Below, piece after piece: positions 1 to 5,850 of a stretch of 9,220 nt of DNA. The notes below the pieces were generated by a model. The model saw only the letters and a program-made list of their open reading frames with translations. It searched no databases and was not told the DNA's origin. Positions within the stretch are counted from its first letter, which is position 1. Each line of letters opens with the position of its first letter. The stretch comes from Pseudomonadota bacterium (GTDB lineage Bacteria > Pseudomonadota > Alphaproteobacteria > Rhizobiales > Hyphomicrobiaceae): positions 1 to 9,220 of the forward strand of contig JAEWCT010000182.1 in the NCBI GenBank assembly GCA_023390485.1, written 5' to 3'. Made by a program: the position numbers and the translations under genes.

Positions 1-66
1 GAGCCTCGCACTGACCTGCAGGCGACGACCAGCAAAAATCGAACGTGAATCCCACCTTCGAGCCGC

Positions 67-115
67 AAAAACGCGCGTAGGCAAATCGAAGATTTATGAT
101 GAGGAATCAGCGCGG
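67..115 (-). terminator. possible terminator downstream of tRNA-Phe
   Basis: Read on the minus strand just past the tRNA 3' end, a CGCGC arm (110-114) can pair with a GCGCG arm (72-76), followed directly by five T residues (67-71). The long loop contains a second small hairpin, AAATC-TTC-GATTT (83-95). This is not a compact textbook terminator because the outer loop is long, but the position and the T-run fit. The rest of 1-126 shows no gene that I can support. Confidence 0.3.
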
Positions 116-126
116 GTTTTGGGCAA

Positions 127-202
127 TGGTGCCCAGGGGCAGAATTGAACTGCCGACACTGCGATTTTCAGTCGCATGCTCTACCAACTGAGCTACCTGG
201 GC
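127..202 (-). tRNA. tRNA-Phe (anticodon GAA)
   Basis: On the minus strand a 76-nt cloverleaf can be folded. The acceptor arms GCCCAGG and CCTGGGC pair perfectly over seven bases. The D-arm reads GCTCAGTTGGTAGAGC, the anticodon loop is TGAAAAT with anticodon GAA, and the T-arm contains GTTCAATTC. The CCA end is encoded (127-129). It reads in the same direction as maf and yacG but probably has its own promoter. Confidence 0.97.
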
Positions 203-240
203 CTGCCTCCGCGGCGCTGAGCCCGTGCGAAGTAGGGGGT

Positions 241-269
241 CTTATAGGGGCGTGATCCGCCGTATGCAA
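241..269 (-). promoter_or_regulatory. probable sigma70-type promoter of tRNA-Phe
   Basis: On the minus strand a TTGCAT element (264-269) lies 17 bp from TATAAG (241-246). The -10 box is a good match to TATAAT; the -35 box matches only at TTG. It is followed by a GC-rich stretch (ACCCCC) of the kind often seen at stable-RNA promoters under stringent control. The predicted start would leave a leader of about 30 nt before the tRNA. It lies in the 88-bp gap between the yacG stop and the tRNA. Confidence 0.42.
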
Positions 270-290
270 GCACCTCAAGAGATCAGAATT

Positions 291-515
291 TCAGTCTTCT
301 TCATCTTCGCCATTTGGTCGCTGGGGCGGGCCTTTCGCCTGCGGATCATCGCCTTCGTCTTCCTCCCGGCCGCCAATCGCATAGCTGCCGCTGAACCACT
401 TCGCGAGGTCGATATCGGCGCAGCGCTTCGAGCAGAACGGTCGATACGCTTCGACGGCCTCCTTTCTGCAGATCGGACAACGCAAAGGCTTGCTGGCGGA
501 ACGGGACGCAGACAT
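291..515 (-). CDS. yacG: YacG, zinc-binding DNA gyrase inhibitor
   Basis: This is a small 74-residue protein of the YacG family. In E. coli, YacG binds the GyrB C-terminal region and blocks DNA binding by gyrase. The sequence shows the complete four-cysteine zinc knuckle: CPIC (C13, C16) and FCSKRC (C28, C32). The family segment CADIDLAKWFSGSYAI follows, and the tail from about residue 50 is very acidic. Length and motif order are normal for the family. The ATG lies 7 bp after the maf stop with no clear Shine-Dalgarno sequence, so translation is probably coupled to maf. The maf-yacG pairing is common in alphaproteobacteria. Family identity is certain; gyrase inhibition in this organism is inferred from the E. 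coli protein. Confidence 0.94.
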   Translation of the reverse strand: MSASRSASKPLRCPICRKEAVEAYRPFCSKRCADIDLAKWFSGSYAIGGREEDEGDDPQAKGPPQRPNGEDEED

Positions 516-522
516 GGCGCGC

Positions 523-1257
523 TCAATCGCGATCGACCTCGGCGTATTTCAGCCAATTGTACTGGATCGGAAACTTTTCCGAATTGAGGAGGCTGACGAC
601 CTCAGTCAGCGGCAGGCCGACCACATTCGTGTAGGAGCCGATAAGGCGTTGCACAAAACATCCGGCGAGGCCCTGAACGGCATAGCCTCCGGCCTTCCCG
701 CGCCATTCCCGCGACGCGATATACGATTCAAGCTCGGACCTGTTGATGTAACGGAAGCGCACCCGCGTATCGACGATCTTCGTGCGCACCCGATCGTCCG
801 GCGTGATCAGGCAGATGCAGGTCTGAACCTTATGCGTGCGGCCAGACAGAAGTTGTAGAGACGCCATCGCTTCCTCGATGTGCGTCGGCTTCATCAATAC
901 CTTGCGTCCCATCGCAACAACCGTATCGGCCGCGAGGACGTAAGCCCCCGCGAGATCGCGGTCGTTCGCGATCTGGTTCCGCGCAACCTCCGCCTTTGCC
1001 CGCGCGAGCCTCGAAACGAGCGCACGCGGCATCTCTCCGCGTTTCGGCGTCTCGTCGATGGAAGCCGGCCGCAATGCGTCGGGCGTCACGCCGACTTGCG
1101 CCAGAAGCGTGACGCGCCGCGGACTGGCGCTCGCCAGGACGAGCTGCGGCCGCTCGGTCTCGGTCTTGGCCTGCGCCGCTTCCCGCGCCAGCGTGCGCCT
1201 CAGCGTTTCACGGCCGGGTGCCTCGGAGCGTGCGAAGGACGGAAGAAAACTGCTCAT
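523..1257 (-). CDS. maf: Maf-type nucleoside triphosphate pyrophosphatase (YhdE-like)
   Basis: Maf proteins hydrolyse (d)NTPs, including non-canonical ones, to the monophosphate and pyrophosphate, acting in house-cleaning and in septation control. Counting from the ATG at 1257 (244 residues), the signature LASASPRR is at 41-48, IDE at 68-70, AADTVV with catalytic Asp111 at 109-114, SGRTHKV at 138-144, KAGGYAVQG at 188-196 and GSYTNVVGLPL at 207-217. The GCFVQRLIGSYTNVVGLPL end resembles E. coli YhdE (dTTP/UTP type) rather than YceF. The start is uncertain. About 37 residues precede the usual family start, there is no ATG or GTG closer in, and no Shine-Dalgarno is visible; ATGs at 1275, 1272 and 1266 are also in frame. 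In many relatives infA is the upstream neighbour; here it is a divergent regulator gene, so maf-yacG must have a promoter in 1258-1417. Confidence 0.93.
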   Translation of the reverse strand: MSSFLPSFARSEAPGRETLRRTLAREAAQAKTETERPQLVLASASPRRVTLLAQVGVTPDALRPASIDETPKRGEMPRALVSRLARAKAEVARNQIANDRDLAGAYVLAADTVVAMGRKVLMKPTHIEEAMASLQLLSGRTHKVQTCICLITPDDRVRTKIVDTRVRFRYINRSELESYIASREWRGKAGGYAVQGLAGCFVQRLIGSYTNVVGLPLTEVVSLLNSEKFPIQYNWLKYAEVDRD

Positions 1258-1276
1258 AATTGTCATTATCATCATC

Positions 1277-1292
1277 GAGACTATGAGACTAT
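1277..1292. repeat. tandem 8-bp direct repeat in the maf/regulator divergent region
   Basis: GAGACTAT occurs twice back to back (1277-1284 and 1285-1292), immediately upstream of the cluster of possible maf start codons. Next to it, ATAAT-TGTC-ATTAT (1256-1269) is a perfect 5-4-5 inverted repeat. The rest of this 160-bp divergent region should hold promoters for maf-yacG and for the regulator gene, but I find no convincing -35/-10 pair and no TGTGA-N6-TCACA site. The repeats could be operator half-sites or simple slippage products. Confidence 0.5.
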
Positions 1293-1417
1293 TAACGCCG
1301 GGCTAACCAGACGCCGGCGGACAATGACCGAATGCCTACCGCCTTAGCAAGAGCGCCCGCGTTGCGGCCGGCACCGAAACAGGGCATGAATAGCTCATTC
1401 TTTAGCAAAATTGATCG

Positions 1418-2131
1418 ATGGCAATGGCTCTGAAACCGGACCCTGCGGACCTCCTTGCTCGAACGCCGCTTTTCGGCACCCTCGATGAACCGAGCCGCAA
1501 GGCCGTCGCCCTCGAATTGCGGGAAGCCGCCTATGAGCCGGGCCAGATCATTTTTTCGCGCGGCCAGGCGGGTTCCGAGCTGCATATCGTAACCAAGGGC
1601 CGTGTCAGGCTGTCGGTACTGACCTCCGACGGGCGCGAGCTTTCCTTCGCCCATGTCGAAGCGCCCTCGATATTCGGGGAACTGGCCGTCTTTGACGGCA
1701 GACCCCGGTCGGCCGACGCCACGGCCGTCAACAAGGTCGAGACGCTGATGCTCTCGAAGGTAGCCTTTGTCCGTTTGCTCGGATCGCGTCCGGCGGTCGG
1801 TGAAGCAGCGGTGCGCTTTCTCGCCGGCAGATTGCGCGACGCCGACGAACAGCTCGAGGCCATCGCCTTGCATCCGATCGAGGCGAGACTGGCACGCTTC
1901 TTCCTCGCCGCGGTACGCCAGAAAGATCCCACCGGCAAGGCCGAGAAGATTTCTCTTCCCCTGCCGATTTCGCAAAGCGAGCTTGCCCTTCTCGTCGGCG
2001 CAAGCCGCCCCAAGGTCAACGCGGCTCTGGGCATGCTCGAATCGGAAGGCGCCATAGAGCGCCGTGGACAGCAGGTCGTGTGCGATATTGCGGCGTTGAG
2101 CGGCATCGGCCGTCTCGACGAAAAGGAATAG
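1418..2131 (+). CDS. Crp/Fnr-family transcriptional regulator
   Basis: This is a 237-residue regulator with the usual two-domain layout. An N-terminal cyclic-nucleotide-binding beta-roll (about 14-125) includes a phosphate-binding cassette: FGEL at 86-89 (Glu88) and RPRSADA at 95-101 (Arg97, Ser98). A long dimerisation helix spans about 126-148, and a C-terminal Crp-type helix-turn-helix spans about 184-212 (SQSELALLVGASRPKVNAAL). It has no N-terminal cysteine cluster, so it is not an oxygen-sensing FNR. By an ungapped alignment by eye, the E. coli CRP base-contact pair Thr127/Ser128 becomes Ala142/Asp143, and the recognition-helix residues Glu181 and Arg185 become Pro198 and Ala202. It lies 32 bp upstream of a class III adenylate cyclase on the same strand, suggesting a receptor for that enzyme's product. 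No good Shine-Dalgarno precedes the ATG; an ATG at 1424 is an alternative start. Confidence 0.93.
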   Translation: MAMALKPDPADLLARTPLFGTLDEPSRKAVALELREAAYEPGQIIFSRGQAGSELHIVTKGRVRLSVLTSDGRELSFAHVEAPSIFGELAVFDGRPRSADATAVNKVETLMLSKVAFVRLLGSRPAVGEAAVRFLAGRLRDADEQLEAIALHPIEARLARFFLAAVRQKDPTGKAEKISLPLPISQSELALLVGASRPKVNAALGMLESEGAIERRGQQVVCDIAALSGIGRLDEKE

Positions 2132-2163
2132 CCGCCTTTGCAGACATTCGCCGGGCGACGCAA

Positions 2164-3492
2164 ATGACGATCATCGATCGGCAGAAACGGCAGTCGCAAC
2201 CGGCGGTCCTTCCGGGGCCGGTCGCTGGTGCATTGCGCGCGATCGGGACCTTCATCCGCCGCATGGCGAGTTTCGGCATCGAGGGCTATCCGCCGGAAAT
2301 TCAGCGGCGCCTGAAGATCGTCAACGTCTTCTCGTCCCTCGTCGTGGTCACGACGTTCATCTACGCCGTTCAGCTTTGGGCGTCGGGCAATAAGGAGATG
2401 ATGCCCGTCGTCTACATCAACCTCGGGCTCGCGTTTCTTGTCTCGCTCGTTCCCTTCATGCATCGGATCAACGAGCTTGCAGGCGGCCTCCTCCTGGTTT
2501 TTGCGGAATTCGTCGCGCTGATCGGCTTCACGTCTTTCTTCGGCCGGCTCGGCGGTGCGCCATTGCAATACGTCGTCGCGGCGGCGGCACCCTTCGTCAT
2601 CTTCGAAGCGCGCCGCTTCAGGCTCGTCCTCGCCATCGTCTTCACCGCGCTGATCCTGCACTTGATCGCGTGGTTTCAGTTCCCGACGGAAGCCGCCCAG
2701 CTAAAGGCCGATGAACAGATCCTAAGCTCGCTTTACGTCCAAGGCGCCGTCACCACGTTCGGCCTGATCGCAGCCTGCGTGTATTATGCCTTCAGCCTTT
2801 TCGAGCACGCCAAGGCCGAAACGGAATCCGTCCTCCGCAACGTGCTGCCCGATAGCGTCGTTGAACGTTTGAAGGCATCGCCGGGCGAGACGATCGCGGA
2901 CGGCTTTTCAGAGGCCTCTGTCCTGTTCGCGGACATCACAGGCTTCGTCAGCATGGCGCGCGGACTTGGGCCCGTGAAAACGGTCGCGCTCTTGAACAGG
3001 CTCGTCAGCGCTTTCGACGAGCTTGCCGAACGCCATGGCGTCGAGAAGATCAAAACCATCGGCGACGCCTACATGGTGGCGTCCGGCGTGCCGGTCCCGC
3101 GCAAGGATCACGCGCACGCATTGGCTGCGATGGCGCTCGATCTTGTCGCCACCGTCAAGGAGGTGAGCAACGCCGAAAACGTTTCGCTGAATGTCCGCGT
3201 CGGCATGGCGAGCGGCCCGATGATGGCCGGCATCATCGGCAAGAACAAATTCAGCTATGACGTCTGGGGTGATCCGGTCAATCTCGCGAGCCGCCTCGAA
3301 CAGTCGAGCGCACCCGGCCGCATTGCGATCTGTCCGTCATGTTATGCCGCCCTCGGCGATGCGTTCGCCATCGAACCGCGCGGGCTCATCGAAATCAAGG
3401 GAGTGGGACCACAGGAATCCTGGTTCCTGATCGGCCCGAAGGTCGCAGGCGCCGCCGTCAGCCCTTCCAGTGCAGCGAGCACACAAGCGTAA
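2164..3492 (+). CDS. membrane-bound class III adenylate cyclase (6-TM)
   Basis: This 442-residue enzyme should make cAMP from ATP at the inner membrane. Six hydrophobic segments fill the N-terminal half (about 53-72, 80-99, 105-126, 134-148, 153-171, 190-212). A linker (213-245) leads into a class III cyclase domain (about 250-425). All canonical residues are present: metal-binding Asp257 (FADITGF) and Asp301 (KTIGDAYM), adenine-selecting Lys297 and Asp366 (SYDVWGD), and transition-state Asn373 and Arg377 (NLASR). The Lys/Asp pair argues for ATP rather than GTP. Layout, length and residue spacing closely resemble what I recall of the mycobacterial 6-TM cyclase Rv1625c. The frame is open back to 2080 inside the regulator gene, but ATG 2164 fits the family length and avoids the overlap. 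It is probably co-transcribed with the regulator. Its 3' end overlaps the convergent UPF0262 gene by 35 bp. Confidence 0.93.
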   Translation: MTIIDRQKRQSQPAVLPGPVAGALRAIGTFIRRMASFGIEGYPPEIQRRLKIVNVFSSLVVVTTFIYAVQLWASGNKEMMPVVYINLGLAFLVSLVPFMHRINELAGGLLLVFAEFVALIGFTSFFGRLGGAPLQYVVAAAAPFVIFEARRFRLVLAIVFTALILHLIAWFQFPTEAAQLKADEQILSSLYVQGAVTTFGLIAACVYYAFSLFEHAKAETESVLRNVLPDSVVERLKASPGETIADGFSEASVLFADITGFVSMARGLGPVKTVALLNRLVSAFDELAERHGVEKIKTIGDAYMVASGVPVPRKDHAHALAAMALDLVATVKEVSNAENVSLNVRVGMASGPMMAGIIGKNKFSYDVWGDPVNLASRLEQSSAPGRIAICPSCYAALGDAFAIEPRGLIEIKGVGPQESWFLIGPKVAGAAVSPSSAASTQA

Positions 3493-3955
3493 AGAGCCGC
3501 CGCGCCGTATCGTCGTCGACAATGATTTTCGGCAACAGCTTTTCCTTGAGCAATACGCTGCCTTCGTCGTGCAGCGCGCGCCGGCTGACATCGATCGCCT
3601 GAATGCGAGCGGGAGGCGCCGTACGCACGGCCTCGTAGTAGGATTCGCAGATCATAAAATAATCTTTGACGATGCGCTTCAGCGGCGTCAGCGCAATCGC
3701 GTGCTCGACGGCGTCCCCACCGTTCGAAGGACTGATCGCAAACAACAGACGGTCATCTGCGAGCGAGAGATTGAGCTTGTACGGGCCGTCGTCGGTGCCT
3801 TCGATGCGGAACGCGTTGCCGTCGAGAATATCGAAAATCGCGACTTCGCGCTCGTGCTCGATATTCGAATTGGCGCGCCCGAGCGATTTCACATCGAGCG
3901 TGATGTCGAGAAGGCGATCCCGGCTTTTCTCTTGAGCGGCGACCGTTTGATCCAT
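3458..3955 (-). CDS. UPF0262 family protein, function unknown
   Basis: I recognise this 165-residue protein as UPF0262, a family of unknown function found in alphaproteobacteria. Family landmarks are SNIEHEREVAIFDIL, then RIVKDYFMICESYYEA, then RRALHDEGS, and a C-terminal DTARRLFTLVCSLHWKG. It is soluble, has no signal peptide or transmembrane segment, and length is normal. ATG 3955 was chosen because an AGG lies 9 bp upstream (3965-3967) inside the end of hisD. TTG codons at 3964 and 3958 are in frame but less likely. The start is 5 bp beyond the hisD stop, so translation is probably coupled to hisD. Its stop lies 35 bp inside the convergent cyclase gene. In many relatives the next gene downstream is a phosphatase or infA; here it is the opposite-strand cyclase/regulator pair. 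Confidence 0.93.
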   Translation of the reverse strand: MDQTVAAQEKSRDRLLDITLDVKSLGRANSNIEHEREVAIFDILDGNAFRIEGTDDGPYKLNLSLADDRLLFAISPSNGGDAVEHAIALTPLKRIVKDYFMICESYYEAVRTAPPARIQAIDVSRRALHDEGSVLLKEKLLPKIIVDDDTARRLFTLVCSLHWKG

Positions 3956-3960
3956 CAAGA

Positions 3961-5259
3961 TCAACCTGTCTTTTTGAGACGGATTTCGACGGAGCGACGG
4001 TGGCCCTCCAGGCCTTCGGCGCGCGCGAGCGTCATGGCGGCAGGCCCGATTTTTTCGAGCGCAGCAGGATCGAGCTTCAGAAGAGATGTGCGCTTCATGA
4101 AGTCGAGAACTCCAAGACCCGATGAGAACCGCGCGCTGCGCGCCGTCGGGAGAACGTGATTGGAACCGGAAACATAATCCCCGATGACCTCGGGCGTCAT
4201 GCCGCCGATAAAAATCGCCCCGGCGTTGCGAATGCGCATCGCAAGATCTTCAGCATCCGCCGTCGCGATTTCCAAATGCTCGGCCGCAACGCGATCGGCC
4301 AGTCCAACGGCCTCTCCGAGCGAACCTAAAATGATTGTCGCGCCAAAGGTGTTCCAGCTTTCACCCGCGATATTTCCGCGCGGCAAAGTCTCGAGTTGCC
4401 GGCGAACGGCCTTCTCGACGGCCTCGGCGAACGCCACGTCATCCGTCATTAAAATCGATTGCGCGGCTGTATCGTGCTCCGCCTGAGCAAGAAGATCGGA
4501 CGCGATCCACTCCGGATCGTTGTGCTTGTCGGCGATGACCAGAACCTCGGACGGACCCGCAATCGAATCGATGCCGACCTGACCGAACACTTGCCGCTTC
4601 GCCGCCGCGACGTAGGCATTGCCTGGACCGACGATCTTGACGACCGGCCGTATCGTTTCCGTGCCGTAGGCGAGCGCCGCGACGGCTTGCGCGCCGCCGA
4701 TACGATAGATCTCGGAAACGCCCGCGATTTTTGCGGCCGCCAGAACGAGCGGATTGAGTTCGCCGCTCGGGCACGGCACGACCATGACAATGCGTGGCAC
4801 ACCGGCAACCTGCGCCGGCACTGCATTCATCAGCACCGAGCTCGGATAGGACGCGAGACCGCCCGGAACGTAGAGGCCAACGGATTCGACAGCCGTCCAA
4901 CGATGACCGAGTTCGACGCCCGCCGCATCCGTATAGCGATCATCGGACGGCAACTGGCGCTTGTGATGATCGGCAATGCGATCGCGCGCAAAGACCAGCG
5001 CCTCGAGCGTTTCTTTCGAGCACGCGGCGTAGGCTTCCTCGACTTCCGCGGAAGTCACCGCCAAGCCCACCTTGCGAAGATCGACCCTGTCGAACTTGAG
5101 AGAAAGATCCACGAGCGCTGCGTCCCCGCGCGCCCGGATCTCTTCGATGATGGCGCGGACCGCATTGTCGACGTCCGCCGAGACTTCGCGTTTCAGCCCG
5201 AGCAGCTCTGCAAAGCCGGCCTCGAAGTCCTTGTCGTTGCTATTGAGCCGCACAGGCAT
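3961..5259 (-). CDS. hisD: histidinol dehydrogenase
   Basis: HisD carries out the last two steps of histidine synthesis, oxidising L-histidinol to L-histidine with two NAD+ in the cytosol, as a zinc-dependent homodimer. Counted from ATG 5259 (432 residues), the zinc ligands match the E. coli enzyme: Gln259 and His262 in QAEHD, Asp361 in GDYVSGSNHVLPT, and His420 in EGLEGHRRS. The catalytic Glu327-His328 pair lies in AAEHLE. Other signatures are GLYVPGG (128-134), IGGAQAVAALAYGT (187-200), KIVGPGNAYV (208-217) and DSIAGPSE (231-238). Three in-frame ATGs are possible (5268, 5265, 5259). An AAGGA at 5269-5273 abuts the first and is 9 bp from the third, so 5259 is preferred. It lies between DUF2948 and UPF0262 and is almost certainly co-transcribed with UPF0262. 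Confidence 0.97.
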   Translation of the reverse strand: MPVRLNSNDKDFEAGFAELLGLKREVSADVDNAVRAIIEEIRARGDAALVDLSLKFDRVDLRKVGLAVTSAEVEEAYAACSKETLEALVFARDRIADHHKRQLPSDDRYTDAAGVELGHRWTAVESVGLYVPGGLASYPSSVLMNAVPAQVAGVPRIVMVVPCPSGELNPLVLAAAKIAGVSEIYRIGGAQAVAALAYGTETIRPVVKIVGPGNAYVAAAKRQVFGQVGIDSIAGPSEVLVIADKHNDPEWIASDLLAQAEHDTAAQSILMTDDVAFAEAVEKAVRRQLETLPRGNIAGESWNTFGATIILGSLGEAVGLADRVAAEHLEIATADAEDLAMRIRNAGAIFIGGMTPEVIGDYVSGSNHVLPTARSARFSSGLGVLDFMKRTSLLKLDPAALEKIGPAAMTLARAEGLEGHRRSVEIRLKKTG

Positions 5260-5293
5260 CCGCATCATTCCTTAAGGAAGCGGTCGAGCGAAA

Positions 5294-5758
5294 TCAGCTT
5301 GCGTCTTCGGGGTGCTGCGGCGAGTGCTTGGTCGCCCACGCTGCCCCAAGGTCCTTCAATTCGATCTCGATACACTCGACGCCCAGCCGAATGGCCGCAC
5401 CGCCGGAAAATGTCAACGTGACATTGCCTTCGGGCGATTCTGTGCCGGCAGTTGGCTCATAGGTTACCGCGAGCAGCGCCAACGACGCCCGCTGATCCTT
5501 AAGATCAAATCCTTGAACTTTGACGCTGTTGACGCGCTCGAAACGAACCCCGCAGCGGCGCCGCTCGAAGTCTCCCGTTTGTGCGGCATGCGGAGACTCC
5601 GCCAATTTCTGCCAATCGAACCGGTTGGCTATTCCGACGAAACGCTTTTCCTTGGGGAAATATGTCATATCTCCGACGCGGAGAACTGCGTCTTGCAGTT
5701 GAGCCGAGATGACGCCGAGATCTTCCGTATCGAAGGCAATGAGCTTGAGGTCCGGCAT
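5294..5758 (-). CDS. DUF2948 family protein, function unknown
   Basis: This 154-residue protein matches DUF2948, an alphaproteobacterial family with no assigned function that usually sits between murA and hisD, exactly as here. Recognisable features are the start MPDLKLIAFDTEDLGVISAQ, an aromatic stretch RFVGIANRFDW (about 39-49), a central ERRRCGVRFERV (about 65-76), and a C-terminal GGAAIRLGVECIEIELKDLG followed by a Trp. The alternating polar/hydrophobic pattern suggests a mainly beta fold. There is no membrane segment or signal peptide. A GGAG lies 13 bp upstream of the ATG, rather far for a strong ribosome site. The 92-bp gap to murA upstream holds no clear promoter or terminator, so readthrough from murA is likely. 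Confidence 0.92.
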   Translation of the reverse strand: MPDLKLIAFDTEDLGVISAQLQDAVLRVGDMTYFPKEKRFVGIANRFDWQKLAESPHAAQTGDFERRRCGVRFERVNSVKVQGFDLKDQRASLALLAVTYEPTAGTESPEGNVTLTFSGGAAIRLGVECIEIELKDLGAAWATKHSPQHPEDAS

Positions 5759-5850
5759 CAGTGTCGAATGTCTCCGCTGGGCAGCCTGAGAGGCTTTTAC
5801 CGCAGAGTGTTACAAATACATCCCGAAAGCTGCAACTTTGAGCCGGCGCA

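Noticed and set aside
1..126. Possible integration remnant or att site beside the tRNA-Phe 3' end
   Set aside because: No integrase, no repeat of the tRNA 3' end and no mobile-element gene is visible; too little flanking sequence is present to judge.
1344..1408. TTAGCAA present twice (1344-1350 and 1402-1408) in front of the regulator gene
   Set aside because: A 7-base direct repeat within about 140 bp is expected by chance about as often as not, and there is no dyad symmetry suggesting an operator.
1258..1417. Searched for a CRP/FNR-type operator (TGTGA-N6-TCACA or TTGAT-N4-ATCAA)
   Set aside because: Only a half-site-like TTGAT next to the start codon was found, with no matching second half.
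2080..2163. Upstream start for the cyclase at 2080
   Set aside because: It would overlap the regulator gene by 52 bp and add 28 residues unlike the family; ATG 2164 gives the expected length and residue spacing.
1531..2661. Long 376-codon open frame on the minus strand opposite the regulator and cyclase
   Set aside because: Both plus-strand genes are clear family members with all key residues; the antisense frame is arginine/serine-rich, low-complexity and typical of high-GC shadow frames.
4459..5421. 320-codon open frame on the plus strand opposite hisD
   Set aside because: hisD is unmistakable on the other strand; the antisense product is arginine-rich with no recognisable domain.
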